In this document: positions 9,847 to 19,804 of the stretch, in pieces
Layout of the letters: the number at the start of each line of letters is the position of its first letter
Numbering within the stretch: the stretch's first letter is position 1
Source of the DNA: DASQFQ01 sp038238015
GTDB taxonomy: Bacteria; Actinomycetota; Thermoleophilia; Solirubrobacterales; Solirubrobacteraceae
Length of the DNA: 64,000 nt
Assembly: GCA_038238015.1 (NCBI GenBank)
Contig: JBBRYA010000003.1
Location: forward strand, 1-64,000
Direction of reading: 5' to 3'
The notes under the pieces: model-generated
What the model was told of the DNA's origin: nothing
Seen by the model: only the letters and a program-made list of their open reading frames with translations
The model's database searches: none
Program-made: the position numbers and the translations under genes

Positions 9847-9850
<4 letters not shown>
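9683..9850. repeat. Intergenic palindromic element with ~30-bp imperfect inverted repeats
   Basis: The left arm 9683-9712 (CTAGTGGACCCG...) matches the reverse complement of 9821-9850 (CTAGTGGGCTCG...) at about 25 of 30 positions, with an identical core AAGTTCTG. Between the arms are smaller hairpins: CCGACG...CGTCGG at 9714-9736 and CGGCATCCG...CGGATGCCG further in. Both flanking convergent genes take their TAG stop codon from the CTAG at the arm ends. It may act as a two-way terminator, or be a MITE/REPIN-like element. No second copy was noticed in the window. Confidence 0.7.
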
Positions 9851-11475
<1,625 letters not shown>

Positions 11476-11482
11476 GGGGCGG

Positions 11483-11488
11483 AGGTTA
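11483..11488 (-). promoter_or_regulatory. -10 box of mutB
   Basis: TAACCT, 7-nt spacer to the ATG; overlaps the stop region of the TetR gene. Confidence 0.55.
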
Positions 11489-12052
11489 CCCTCGCGCCAG
11501 CCGCGCCATCAGCCTGGCGGCCTTGGCGTCGGAGAGCCCTTGGCCGCGCGCGAGCGAGCGCCAGGTGGAGAACTCCAGCGCGTGGCCGAGCGCGGCACGC
11601 GTCCGGTTGCGGGGCTTGCGACCAACCATCAGCACGTCGCGCACCGCGTCGGTGAACGGCCGCGGGTGCGACACCTCGGCCAGCACCGGCAGCGTCGCCG
11701 CGTCGCGCTGGACGTTGGCCAGCATCGCCTCCCGGCGCCCGTACCAGCCGTAGAGGTTGGTCAGCGCGGTCACGAGCCGCTCCTCGGGGTCCTTGATCGC
11801 GACCCAGGCGCCGGGGTCCGGCGGCGGATCGCTCGCGAGCCAGTGCGCGCTGCAGGCGGCGAACAGCGAGCGCTCGTCCGGGAAGTGGCGGTAGACCGTG
11901 AGGCGCTGAACGCCGGCGCGCTCAGCGATCGCGCTGATCGTGGTACGCGCCGGGCCGACGCTCTCGTGCAGGGCGACGGCGGCCTCCGTGATGCGCCGGC
12001 GCGTGGCCTCCTGGGACTCCGCGCGCGCCTTGAGCTCGTACTTGCGGGGCAT
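11486..12052 (-). CDS. TetR/AcrR-family transcriptional regulator
   Basis: A 188-residue regulator. The N-terminal helix-turn-helix is clear: RITEAAVALHESVGPARTTI, SAIAERAGVQRLTVYRHFPD, followed by ERSLFAACSAHW. The C-terminal ligand-binding half is all helical and has no recognisable relative. It sits 10 bp upstream of the mutase gene on the same strand, so control of propionate metabolism is possible, though not shown. A TAGTGT box lies 6 nt before the ATG, suggesting leaderless transcription; any operator would overlap it. Confidence 0.88.
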   Translation of the reverse strand: MPRKYELKARAESQEATRRRITEAAVALHESVGPARTTISAIAERAGVQRLTVYRHFPDERSLFAACSAHWLASDPPPDPGAWVAIKDPEERLVTALTNLYGWYGRREAMLANVQRDAATLPVLAEVSHPRPFTDAVRDVLMVGRKPRNRTRAALGHALEFSTWRSLARGQGLSDAKAARLMARLARG

Positions 12053-12058
12053 GAGTGA

Positions 12059-12064
12059 ACACTA
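12059..12064 (-). promoter_or_regulatory. -10 box of the TetR gene
   Basis: TAGTGT, 6-nt spacer to the ATG. Confidence 0.5.
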
Positions 12065-12090
12065 CTGTGGCACGAATGCCAGACGGGCCG

Positions 12091-13533
12091 CTAGAACCCG
12101 TGCGAGCTGTACGGGTTGGGCTCGCCCGCGAGCTCGAGGCGCTGCTGCAGGGCGGCGGCGGACTCCTGCGCCATCACGCCGTCGAGGTAGGTGAGCAGCG
12201 CCTCGGCGCTCTCGCCGCTGGGGATCACGTCGTCGGTGACGTGCATCCCCAACTGGCCCGCGCCGAGCTTGGGGTTGGCCTTCGATGACGTCTGGATCGA
12301 CTTGACGTAGTCCTTGGTCGAGCAGCCATTGAACAGCCACAGGCGGTAGTGGCTCTCCTTGACCGTGCTCTCCACCGGCGTCTCCTGCCCCTCGACCGCG
12401 AGGCGCATGAGGTGCGCGCCGAAGTCCTTGACGTGGGACATCGGGGCCGGGTTGATGCCGATGTTGCCCGCCGACTCCGAGACGAGCTCGACCACGCCGT
12501 CCTTGCGCAACTGCTCGAAGCGCGCGATCTTCTGAGCCTCGGAGCCGCTGATGCCGAGCGGCGCCTTCAGCAGCTCCTCGACGGAGTCGAGCGTCTCGGT
12601 GCCCGACTTGCCCTTTGGAGGCTTGGCGAGCTTGTCCCAGTGGACGATGAAGTCGTAGTTGCGGTCGAAGTCGGGGCCGGTCCCGTAGCGGGCGTGGCCG
12701 CCGTACATGAACAGGTCGCTCTGATCCATGCCCTCGAGCGCGGCCTTGCGCGCCCCGGCGCCGCCCCCGGTCGGGGTGACCATCCGGATCACGCAGTGCA
12801 CGGGCTTGTCGGCCGACATGCCGAACGCCTCCTTGACCAGCCATTGGCCGTCGCCGGCCGCGGCGGGGCGCCCCGCGGCCGCGCGCAGCTCCGCGGCCTT
12901 CTTCGGGTCCTCGCGGAACCCACGCACCTGGGTGAGGCCCTGGAGGATCTGGGCGGCCTCGGTCTCCATGTTCCCGTGCTCGTCGAAGCCGCGGGCGATC
13001 GTCACCTCGAGCAGCCCATCCTCGAACATCTGCGCGTAGTCGGGCGCCGCGGTGCCCGCGCGCGCCTTGCCCGACACCGGCGGCTTGGCGAGCCACTCCC
13101 AGGTCTCTGCGTGGACGTGGCCGGTCGGCGGCTTGATGCCGCGGGCGCGCTTGAAGGCGACCACGGCGGCGAGCGTCTTGTTGCCGAACTGCCCGTCGAC
13201 GAGCAGCAGCTCGACGCGGGCCGAGCCGCGGTGGTAGTTGAGCTTCTGCTGGAGCAGCTCGACCTCGGAGCGGTGCTCCGGACCGGGGTCGAGGTCGGGC
13301 GTGGCGCCCGCCGGGGTACCGACGGGAGCGTCGGGAGCGACGGTGGCGCCGGCGGGCTGGCGCTGGAGCAGCGCCCGGGCCACGGCGGCGTTGCCGGCGC
13401 TGCGCTGCAGCGCGAGGATCGCCTGGACGGCAGGCGCAGCCGGCGCCGGCGCCGCGACCTGTTGCTCCGGGCGCCCGCGCTCCTCGTCGGGAAGGCGGCG
13501 CTGCGCACGAAGCTGGGGCGCCATCGCGCTCAC
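12091..13533 (-). CDS. Putative secreted/injected effector: eCIS-type N-terminus, peptidoglycan-binding domain, caspase-like C-terminus
   Basis: A 480-residue multidomain protein. Residues 38-58 contain ALQRSAGNAAVARALLQRQ, the QR-x-AGN-x-AV motif I associate with cargo of actinobacterial extracellular contractile injection systems. Residues about 88-150 look like a peptidoglycan-binding type 1 domain (EVELLQQKLNYH, VDGQFGNKTLAAVVAFK). The rest has LFMYGGHARYGTG with His280 and LWLFNGCSTKDYV with Cys404, the spacing and context of a clan CD (caspase/gingipain/CHAT-like) dyad. GTG start at 13533, preceded by TAGGCA with a 7-nt spacer. No injection-system structural gene is nearby. Domain calls are by eye; the peptidase assignment is inference. 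Confidence 0.6.
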   Translation of the reverse strand: MSAMAPQLRAQRRLPDEERGRPEQQVAAPAPAAPAVQAILALQRSAGNAAVARALLQRQPAGATVAPDAPVGTPAGATPDLDPGPEHRSEVELLQQKLNYHRGSARVELLLVDGQFGNKTLAAVVAFKRARGIKPPTGHVHAETWEWLAKPPVSGKARAGTAAPDYAQMFEDGLLEVTIARGFDEHGNMETEAAQILQGLTQVRGFREDPKKAAELRAAAGRPAAAGDGQWLVKEAFGMSADKPVHCVIRMVTPTGGGAGARKAALEGMDQSDLFMYGGHARYGTGPDFDRNYDFIVHWDKLAKPPKGKSGTETLDSVEELLKAPLGISGSEAQKIARFEQLRKDGVVELVSESAGNIGINPAPMSHVKDFGAHLMRLAVEGQETPVESTVKESHYRLWLFNGCSTKDYVKSIQTSSKANPKLGAGQLGMHVTDDVIPSGESAEALLTYLDGVMAQESAAALQQRLELAGEPNPYSSHGF

Positions 13534-13540
13534 ACCGCGA

Positions 13541-13546
13541 TGCCTA
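13541..13546 (-). promoter_or_regulatory. -10 box of the effector-like gene
   Basis: TAGGCA, 7-nt spacer to the GTG; 40 bp from the divergent selA box. Confidence 0.5.
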
Positions 13547-13585
13547 CCAGACCGGCGCTGCCCTGAAGTGCAGCCGCTCGGGCCG

Positions 13586-13591
13586 TAGCCT
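13586..13591 (+). promoter_or_regulatory. -10 box of selA
   Basis: TAGCCT, 7-nt spacer to the ATG. Confidence 0.6.
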
Positions 13592-13598
13592 TCGGTCC

Positions 13599-14912
13599 AT
13601 GGGCGCCCTCCGCGACCTCCCCGCCGTCGACCGGCTCGCGGCCGAGCTCGACGCGCCGCATGCCCTCGCCGCGGCCGCGGCGCGCGCGGTGATCGACGAG
13701 CGCCGGCGGGAGCTCCAGGCGGGCGCGAGCGACGCGCCCGACCTGCTCGCCCGCGCCCGCGAGCGTCTGGCGGCGAACGCGCGCCCCTCGCTGCGCCGCG
13801 TGCTCAACGCGACCGGCGTCATCGTCCACACGAACCTCGGCCGTGCGCCGCTCGCGAGCGCCGCCCGCGACGCCGCAGCGCTTGCCGCCGAGGGCTATTC
13901 GAACCTCGAATGGGACCTCGAGCAGGGCGCGCGCGGGTCGCGCCACGCCCACGTCGAGGCACTGCTGTGCGAGCTCACCGGGGCCGAGGCGGCGCTGGCC
14001 GTGAACAACTGCGCGGGCGCGACGCTGCTGGCCGCCGCCGCGCTGGCCGGGCCCGAGCGCGAGATCGTGGTCTCGCGCGGGCAGCTGGTGGAGATCGGCG
14101 GCGGCTTCCGCGTCCCCGACGTGATCGCGCAGGCGGGCGCGCGGCTCGTCGAGGTCGGCACCACCAACCGCACCCGCCGCGCCGACTACGAGCGGGCGCT
14201 CGGTCCCGCGACTGGCGCGATCCTGCGGGCGCACCCGTCGAACTTCCGCCAGCTCGGCTTCGTGCAGGAGGTCGAGATCGAGGAGCTGTGCGAGCTGGGC
14301 GTCCCGGTGATCGACGACGTGGGCTCGGGCAACCTCGCCGAGGAGCTGCCCGCACTGGCCGGCGAGCCGCCGGTGCGCCGCTCGGTCGCCGCGGGCGCCG
14401 CGCTCGTCTGCTTCTCCGGCGACAAGCTGCTCGGCGGCCCGCAGGCGGGGCTGATGGTCGGCCGCGCCGAGGCGGTCGCCGCCGCCAAGGCGCACCCGCT
14501 GGCGCGCGCCCTGCGCCTGGACAAGCTCTCGATCGCCGCGCTCGAGGCGACGCTGCGCCTCTACCGCGAGCCCGAGCGCGCGCGCCGCGAGATCCCCGTG
14601 CTGGCGATGCTCAGCGTGCCCGAGCCGGTGTTGCGCCAGCGCGCCGAGCGGCTGGCCGAGGGGGTCGGCGAGGTCGTCACCGCGACGGCCAAGGTGGGAG
14701 GCGGGGCGCTCCCGCTGCTCGAGCTGCCGGGCCCGGTGGTCGCGGTCACCGCCTCAGAGCACTCGCCGGACACGCTCGCGGCCCGGCTGCGCGCGGGCGA
14801 CCCGCCGCTGGTGGGGCGCATCGAGGGGGGCCGCCTGCTGCTGGACCCGCGCACGCTGGCCGACGGCGAGGTCGAGCTCGCCGTCGCCGCGCTGCGCGCC
14901 GCCTTGACCTGA
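13599..14912 (+). CDS. selA: L-seryl-tRNA(Sec) selenium transferase
   Basis: SelA converts seryl-tRNA(Sec) to selenocysteinyl-tRNA using selenophosphate. The 437-residue protein is full length for the family: N-terminal helical domain, then LNATGVIVHTNLGRAPL, SNLEWDLEQGARGSRH, AEAALAVNNCAGATLL, and the PLP lysine in CFSGDKLLGGPQAG (Lys276). A TAGCCT box 7 nt before the ATG suggests a leaderless transcript. It is followed by a membrane protein gene and selB on the same strand. The host therefore makes selenoproteins, e.g. a formate dehydrogenase, encoded elsewhere. Confidence 0.95.
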   Translation: MGALRDLPAVDRLAAELDAPHALAAAAARAVIDERRRELQAGASDAPDLLARARERLAANARPSLRRVLNATGVIVHTNLGRAPLASAARDAAALAAEGYSNLEWDLEQGARGSRHAHVEALLCELTGAEAALAVNNCAGATLLAAAALAGPEREIVVSRGQLVEIGGGFRVPDVIAQAGARLVEVGTTNRTRRADYERALGPATGAILRAHPSNFRQLGFVQEVEIEELCELGVPVIDDVGSGNLAEELPALAGEPPVRRSVAAGAALVCFSGDKLLGGPQAGLMVGRAEAVAAAKAHPLARALRLDKLSIAALEATLRLYREPERARREIPVLAMLSVPEPVLRQRAERLAEGVGEVVTATAKVGGGALPLLELPGPVVAVTASEHSPDTLAARLRAGDPPLVGRIEGGRLLLDPRTLADGEVELAVAALRAALT

Positions 14913-14938
14913 GCCGCCCGGTGCGGTGGGATCGGGTG

Positions 14939-15826
14939 GTGGCGAAGTACGACGCGTTCGGCCGGAAGGTCGGGGAGGACACTCTCGCCGGCATCGGCGG
15001 TACGCCACAGCGAGGGAGCTCGGAGCCGGTCGCGCGCCAGGCACAGCCCACGCCGGGCGCCGCGCCCGCCTCTGCGTCCGCACCCGACCCGGCCCGCCAG
15101 GCGCTCACCGCACGCCTCGAGGGGGCGCTCTCTCAGGTCGCCGCCGCGCAGGCGGCCACGCAGCAGGCCACCACGCACTCGGCCGCCCAGAGGGCGATCC
15201 CGCTCGGGCGCACGCGCAAGCGGAGCTCCGGCTGCCTCATGGCCCTCGTGGTCCCCATCGTCATCGCCGCCATCACGCTGGGCGGCGGCATCGCGCTCGT
15301 CAACAACAGCCACATGCACGCCGGCCACGTCACCATCGGGAGGGTGCCGCAGCAATCCGCACCGCCGACGGGCGCCAAGTCCCAGCGCGTGCCGCGCGGC
15401 CTCGAGCGCGGGTCGCTCGTGCGCGCGGCGAGTTTTTCCGCCGCGCTGAAGAAGCTGCAGCAGGCGAGCATCGGCCGCCTGACGGACCTGCGCCTGGCGC
15501 CCGAGCGCATCGACGCAACGCTGCTCACCCCCGGCGGGCGCCTGCAGTCGGTGCAGCTGAGCCCGGGCGGCGCGCTGGAGAAGTTCGGCGGCCCCTCGGG
15601 GCCGGGCTTCGACTCGAATCCGACCATCCCCTTCGCGCGGCTCAACCCGGCCGCGCCCGAGCGCCTCGCCCGGCGCGGCGCGGAGGAGCTGCGCGACCGC
15701 ACGTCGCAGCTGCAGTACCTCGTCCCCACCTTCACCAGCGGCCAGCTGACCTGGGCCGCCTACTTCCCGCACTCACGCTACGTGCTCGGGGACTCGGCGG
15801 GGCGCTTCCAGCGGCGCTACCCGTAG
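14939..15826 (+). CDS. Single-pass membrane protein of unknown function between selA and selB
   Basis: About 295 residues from the GTG at 14939 (in-frame GTGs at 14921 and 14936 are alternatives). The start reads VAKYDAFGRKVGEDTLAG, then a Pro/Ala-rich cytoplasmic stretch with AAQAATQQATTHSAAQ, a basic border RTRKRSSG, one transmembrane helix CLMALVVPIVIAAITLGGG, and a ~180-residue outer domain with LRLAPERIDATLLTPGGRLQ and the ending YVLGDSAGRFQRRYP. The outer part may be a small beta-rich sensor or lipid/protein-binding domain; I do not recognise it. It is between the two selenocysteine genes, 26 bp after selA and 10 bp before selB. Confidence 0.75.
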   Translation: MAKYDAFGRKVGEDTLAGIGGTPQRGSSEPVARQAQPTPGAAPASASAPDPARQALTARLEGALSQVAAAQAATQQATTHSAAQRAIPLGRTRKRSSGCLMALVVPIVIAAITLGGGIALVNNSHMHAGHVTIGRVPQQSAPPTGAKSQRVPRGLERGSLVRAASFSAALKKLQQASIGRLTDLRLAPERIDATLLTPGGRLQSVQLSPGGALEKFGGPSGPGFDSNPTIPFARLNPAAPERLARRGAEELRDRTSQLQYLVPTFTSGQLTWAAYFPHSRYVLGDSAGRFQRRYP

Positions 15827-15829
15827 CCT
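15824..15829 (+). promoter_or_regulatory. -10 box of selB
   Basis: TAGCCT, 7-nt spacer to the GTG; its TAG is also the stop of the preceding gene. Confidence 0.55.
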
Positions 15830-15836
15830 GCGGCCG

Positions 15837-17336
15837 GTGGCCGAACCGCCGCCGCTCACCCTCGGGACCGCCGGCCACATCGACCACGGCAAGACCGCGC
15901 TCGTCCGCGCGCTCACCGGCGTGGACACCGATCGCCTGCCCGAGGAGCGCGAGCGCGGGATCTCGATCGAGCTCGGCTACGCGGCGCTGGCGCTGCCCTC
16001 GGGCCGCCGGCTGTCGCTGATCGACGTTCCCGGCCACGAGCGCTTCGTGCGCACGATGGTCGCGGGCGCCACCGGCGTCGACCTGTTCCTGATGGTGATC
16101 GCCGCCGACGACGGCGTGATGCCCCAGACGCTCGAGCACGCCGCCGTCCTGGCCGCGCTCGGCGTCGACATCGGAGTCGTCGCGATCACCAAGGCCGATC
16201 TCGCCGACCCCGCGCCCGCTGCCGAGCAGGCGCGCGAGCTGCTGCCCGCCGCGGAGGTGGTCGCGGTGAGCGCCCGCACCGGCGAGGGCATCGACGCGCT
16301 GCGGGCCGCGCTGGAGCGCGCCGCGGACCGTGCGCCCGAGCGCGCCGCGGGCGCCGGCGCTCCGCTGCGCCTGCACGTCGACCGCGCGTTCTCGATCCGC
16401 GGCGCCGGCACCGTGGTGACCGGCACGCTGTGGTCGGGCACGGCCGAGGCCGGCGCCCAGGTCACCGTCCTGCCGGAGGGGCGGCGCGCGCGCGTGCGCG
16501 CGGTCCAGGTCCACGACGATCCCGTCGCGAGCGCCGCCGCCGGCCAGCGCGTCGCGCTCAACCTCGCCGGCCTGGCGGCGGACGAGGTCCGCCGCGGCGA
16601 CGTCGTCGTCTCCGGTGAGGACGCCGGCGCGGCGAGCTTCCGCGTCGACGCTGCGATGACCTGGGTGCAGCGCCCGGAGCCGGGCGCGCGCGTCGCGGTC
16701 CACCACGGCACGCGCGAGGTCCCGGCGCGGCTCGTCGAGCTCGGCGGGCGCTTCGCCCAGCTGCGCCTCGAGCAGCCGCTCGTTCCCGCGGGCGGCGACC
16801 GCCTGGTCATCCGCTCGCTCGCCCCGCCGGGCACGCTCGGCGGGGGCGTCGTGCTCGATCCGGCGCCTTCCCGCCACGGTCCGTCGCGCGACCTGCTCGC
16901 GCGTCTGGCCCGGCTCGAAAGGGGAGAGAGCGAACCAGAGCCCGCTGCGGCCCCACAGGCAGACCCCGCCCCCGCCGCGCCGGCGCCGCTCGCCCCTTCG
17001 GCGCTGGAGCTGGAAGAGCGCCTGCGCGCCGCCGGCCACGAGCCCCCGCCCGACGCCGAGCTCGACGCGGGCGACCTCGCGGCCCTGCGCAAGCACGGCC
17101 GGATCGTCCGCCTCGGAGCCTCCGCGCACCTGCACGCCGACGCCCTCGCCGGCGTCCAGGCGCGGGTCATCGCGCTCGTGGAGCGCGACGGAGAGGTCAC
17201 GATCGCCTCGCTGCGCGACGACCTGCAGACCTCCCGCCGCTACGCCCAGGCCCTGCTCGAGCGCCTCGACGCGGAGCGCGTCACGCTGCGGGTCGGGGAG
17301 GCCCGGCGCCTGCGCTCCCGCCCAAACCGCCGCTAA
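15837..17336 (+). CDS. selB: Selenocysteine-specific translation elongation factor
   Basis: SelB delivers selenocysteinyl-tRNA to the ribosome at UGA codons by recognising the SECIS hairpin. The 499-residue protein has all GTPase motifs: GHIDHGKTALVRALTG, RGISIELGYA, DVPGHERFVRTM and ITKAD. EF-Tu-like domains 2 and 3 follow (FSIRGAGTVVTGTLWSG), and a shortened C-terminal winged-helix part ends the chain (GEVTIASLRDDLQTSRRYAQ). E. coli SelB is about 110 residues longer, so fewer winged helices are present. The GTG start is preceded by TAGCCT with a 7-nt spacer; this box overlaps the stop of the preceding gene. Confidence 0.94.
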   Translation: MAEPPPLTLGTAGHIDHGKTALVRALTGVDTDRLPEERERGISIELGYAALALPSGRRLSLIDVPGHERFVRTMVAGATGVDLFLMVIAADDGVMPQTLEHAAVLAALGVDIGVVAITKADLADPAPAAEQARELLPAAEVVAVSARTGEGIDALRAALERAADRAPERAAGAGAPLRLHVDRAFSIRGAGTVVTGTLWSGTAEAGAQVTVLPEGRRARVRAVQVHDDPVASAAAGQRVALNLAGLAADEVRRGDVVVSGEDAGAASFRVDAAMTWVQRPEPGARVAVHHGTREVPARLVELGGRFAQLRLEQPLVPAGGDRLVIRSLAPPGTLGGGVVLDPAPSRHGPSRDLLARLARLERGESEPEPAAAPQADPAPAAPAPLAPSALELEERLRAAGHEPPPDAELDAGDLAALRKHGRIVRLGASAHLHADALAGVQARVIALVERDGEVTIASLRDDLQTSRRYAQALLERLDAERVTLRVGEARRLRSRPNRR

Positions 17337-17348
17337 GCTTCACAACTC

Positions 17349-19757
17349 ATGCCCACCTCATTGGTAACGGGTGGAGCGGGATTCCTCGGGTCGCATCTCT
17401 GCGACGAGTTGCTGCGGCGCGGCCACCGCGTCGTCTGCGTCGACAACTTCGAGACCGGCTCCCTCGCCAACATCGAGCACATCCGCGCGCCGGAGTTCGT
17501 CCACCTCCACAAGGACATCATCCACCCGTTCTTCGTCGATGAGCCGGTGAACTTCGTCTACCACTTCGCCTCTCCCGCGTCGCCGATCGACTACCTGCGT
17601 CTGCCGCTGCACACGCTCAAGGTCGGCTCCTACGGCACCCACAACGCGCTCGGGCTGGCAAAGCAGCACCGCGCCCGCTTCCTCACCGCCTCGACCTCGG
17701 AGGTCTACGGCGACCCGCAGGTGCACCCGCAGCCCGAGTCCTACTGGGGCCACGTGAACCCGATCGGCCCGCGCGGCGTCTACGACGAGGCCAAGCGCTA
17801 CGCCGAGGCCCTGGTCATGGCGTATCACCGCCAGCAGGGGCTGGACACGGGGATCGTGCGGATCTTCAACTCGATCCTCGCCGACGAGCAGGTGCTCTAC
17901 GACGACGGTCGCGAGCTGCGTCGCGAGAAGGTCTCAGAGCTTGCCGGGCGCCTGGCCGCCCGGGCAGTGGCCGCCAGCTACGTGCCCAGCAACGCTGCAG
18001 GGACACAGTTGATGGACGCGGCTGTCGAAGCGTCCGAATATCCGCTCGAGGGGGTCACCGTTCCCGCCTTCGGCGAGGGCGGTCACATGGTGGCGGCGCC
18101 CGCCTCAGCGCTGATCGCGCACCCCACCGAGGAGCGCTGCTTCGAGGTGAGCACGCGCTACGGCCGGTCGATCCGCGTGACCGGTCACCACTCGATCTTC
18201 GTCGAGGGCGCCGACGGCGAGCCGGTCGCCAAGCCGGTTGAGGACCTCGAGGTCGGCGATCACGTCGCGATCCCGCGGCGGATCGAGGTCCCTGAGCGCG
18301 ACCGCACGGTAGTGAGCATGATCGAGGTCTGGCGCTGGGCGGAGGAGGACCCGTGGGACCTCTGCGCCGAAGCCCCGGGACTGGGGGAGCTGGCGTGGCA
18401 GCGGCGCTACGACCTGTTCGGGCTGCTGGCCTCGCAGCGCCGCAACAACGGTCCGAACTGGCGCAACGGGGCGTGGACGAAGATCATCCGCATGCGTCAG
18501 ACCGGGCGCGTGCCCCTGCCGGCGCTCTGGCGCATCGGCGAACCGCTCCCCGACGACGCCTGGGTGCGCAGGCGCGGCACCGGACGCAGCGTGCCGATGC
18601 CGGCGCGCATCCACCTGAGCGACAAGCTGCTCTGGCTGCTCGGCCTCTGGGTCGCCGAGGGCTCGTGGCACGAGAGCTCGCACGATTCGTACATCACGCT
18701 GAGCGCCGAGGAGCCGCTGCTGTGGCGCGCGGCCGACGTCATTCGCGAGGAACTGGGCCTCCACTGCGTGTTCGCTCCGGCGAGCGGGGCACGCTCGGCG
18801 TCGCTCTTCGTGCACTCGAAGCTGCTGCTGAAGCTGATGGCCTTCCTCGGCTTCGAAGAGGGCGGCAAGCGGATTCCCGGCTGGATCCTCGGGCTGCCGC
18901 TCAGCCGCCTGAAGTGGTTCATCGAGGGCTACCGCGAGGGCGACGGCGTGCATTCCGGCGCGTGGTTCAGGGAGGGCAAGAAGCACCACTTCGCGACGGT
19001 CCACGAGGAGCTCAAAGACGACCTCGTCGTCGCGCTGGCCCGCTTCGGGCTCGTGGCCTCCATAGGCCGCTACAGCTCCAAGATCCGCCGCAAGACCGGG
19101 GATCGGGGCTATCCCTTCTGGAGGGTGTCGGTCTCGAGCCTCTCCCCGTGGAGCCCGCTGGAGTGGGACGCGGGCGTCGAGCAGCGGCTCAATGCGCGAA
19201 CGACCGGCGATCTCGCCTGGGCAATGATCACCGGCATCCAGGAGATTCCCGCAACGAACCTCGTCTACGACTTCTCCGTCCCAGGGTACGAGAACTTTGT
19301 GGCGGGAGCTTGTGTCAATTGTCATAATACCTACGGCCCGAGGATGCGCCCGCATGACGGCCGCGCGATCCCGACCTTCATGCGCCAGGCGCTCCAGGAC
19401 CGGCCGATCACGATCTTCGGCGACGGCTCCCAGACGCGCTCCTTCTGCTTCGTCAGCGATCTGATCGACGGGATCATCGGGCTCGCCGAGTCCGGCCACC
19501 ATCATCCGGTGAACATCGGCAACCCCAACGAGTTCACGCTGCTCGAACTGGCCGACGCCGTCATAGAGGTCACCGGCTCGCGCTCGGAGGTCGTGCACGA
19601 GGCGCTGCCGACCGATGATCCCCAGGTACGCCAGCCCGACATCTCGCTCGCCCGCGAGATCCTGGGCTGGGAGCCGAAGGTCGAGCTTCGCGAAGGCCTG
19701 CAGACGACGCTCGAGCTCTCCGGAGTCGAGGCGCTCACTGGTGCCGGCCTGCGCTGA
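17349..19757 (+). CDS. uxs: UDP-glucuronate decarboxylase (UDP-xylose synthase) precursor containing an intein
   Basis: The extein is an NAD-dependent SDR that turns UDP-glucuronate into UDP-xylose for surface glycans. The N-extein (residues 1-174) has TGGAGFLGSHLCDEL, the catalytic-type TASTSEVYGDP and YDEAKRYAEA (Tyr145, Lys149), and ends RIFN. The C-extein resumes with TYGPRMRPHDGRAIPTF and ends near ELSGVEALTG. In unsplit relatives IFNTYGPRM is continuous, so splicing restores a ~316-residue enzyme. The intein (residues 175-660) interrupts a strongly conserved substrate-binding motif, so activity depends on splicing. ATG at 17349 follows selB by 12 bp. Confidence 0.92.
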   Translation: MPTSLVTGGAGFLGSHLCDELLRRGHRVVCVDNFETGSLANIEHIRAPEFVHLHKDIIHPFFVDEPVNFVYHFASPASPIDYLRLPLHTLKVGSYGTHNALGLAKQHRARFLTASTSEVYGDPQVHPQPESYWGHVNPIGPRGVYDEAKRYAEALVMAYHRQQGLDTGIVRIFNSILADEQVLYDDGRELRREKVSELAGRLAARAVAASYVPSNAAGTQLMDAAVEASEYPLEGVTVPAFGEGGHMVAAPASALIAHPTEERCFEVSTRYGRSIRVTGHHSIFVEGADGEPVAKPVEDLEVGDHVAIPRRIEVPERDRTVVSMIEVWRWAEEDPWDLCAEAPGLGELAWQRRYDLFGLLASQRRNNGPNWRNGAWTKIIRMRQTGRVPLPALWRIGEPLPDDAWVRRRGTGRSVPMPARIHLSDKLLWLLGLWVAEGSWHESSHDSYITLSAEEPLLWRAADVIREELGLHCVFAPASGARSASLFVHSKLLLKLMAFLGFEEGGKRIPGWILGLPLSRLKWFIEGYREGDGVHSGAWFREGKKHHFATVHEELKDDLVVALARFGLVASIGRYSSKIRRKTGDRGYPFWRVSVSSLSPWSPLEWDAGVEQRLNARTTGDLAWAMITGIQEIPATNLVYDFSVPGYENFVAGACVNCHNTYGPRMRPHDGRAIPTFMRQALQDRPITIFGDGSQTRSFCFVSDLIDGIIGLAESGHHHPVNIGNPNEFTLLELADAVIEVTGSRSEVVHEALPTDDPQVRQPDISLAREILGWEPKVELREGLQTTLELSGVEALTGAGLR
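17871..19328 (+). mobile_element. Intein with LAGLIDADG homing endonuclease, inserted in the UDP-glucuronate decarboxylase
   Basis: A 486-residue in-frame insertion. It begins with Ser (SILADEQVLYDDG; block A), has block B in IRVTGHHSIFVEG, and ends with block F (TNLVYDFSVPGYENFVAG) and block G (NCHN, followed by the C-extein Thr). The Ser1, block-B His, penultimate His and terminal Asn needed for splicing are all present. Two LAGLIDADG-type motifs, LLWLLGLWVAEGS and WFIEGYREGDGVH, mark a DOD homing endonuclease that appears intact. The last ~30 bases are visibly less GC-rich than the extein. It is an embedded mobile element with no gene of its own. Confidence 0.92.
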
Positions 19758-19770
19758 GGGCAGGAAACCC

Positions 19771-19792
19771 CGCGACCATTGAGAAGGTCGCG
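19771..19792 (+). other. Short hairpin between uxs and the glycosylphosphotransferase
   Basis: CGCGACC (19771-19777) pairs perfectly with GGTCGCG (19786-19792) around an 8-nt loop ATTGAGAA. It lies in the 47-bp gap after uxs and just before the next gene's GTG. No T-run follows, so it could be a weak terminator, an RNA-stability stem or an operator. Confidence 0.4.
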
Positions 19793-19804
19793 CGTTAGGG
19801 CTGA

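Noticed and set aside
13599..17336. selC (tRNA-Sec) or another tRNA in the sel locus
   Set aside because: Gaps here are only 10-30 bp and no long-variable-arm cloverleaf could fit; none was found elsewhere by eye either.
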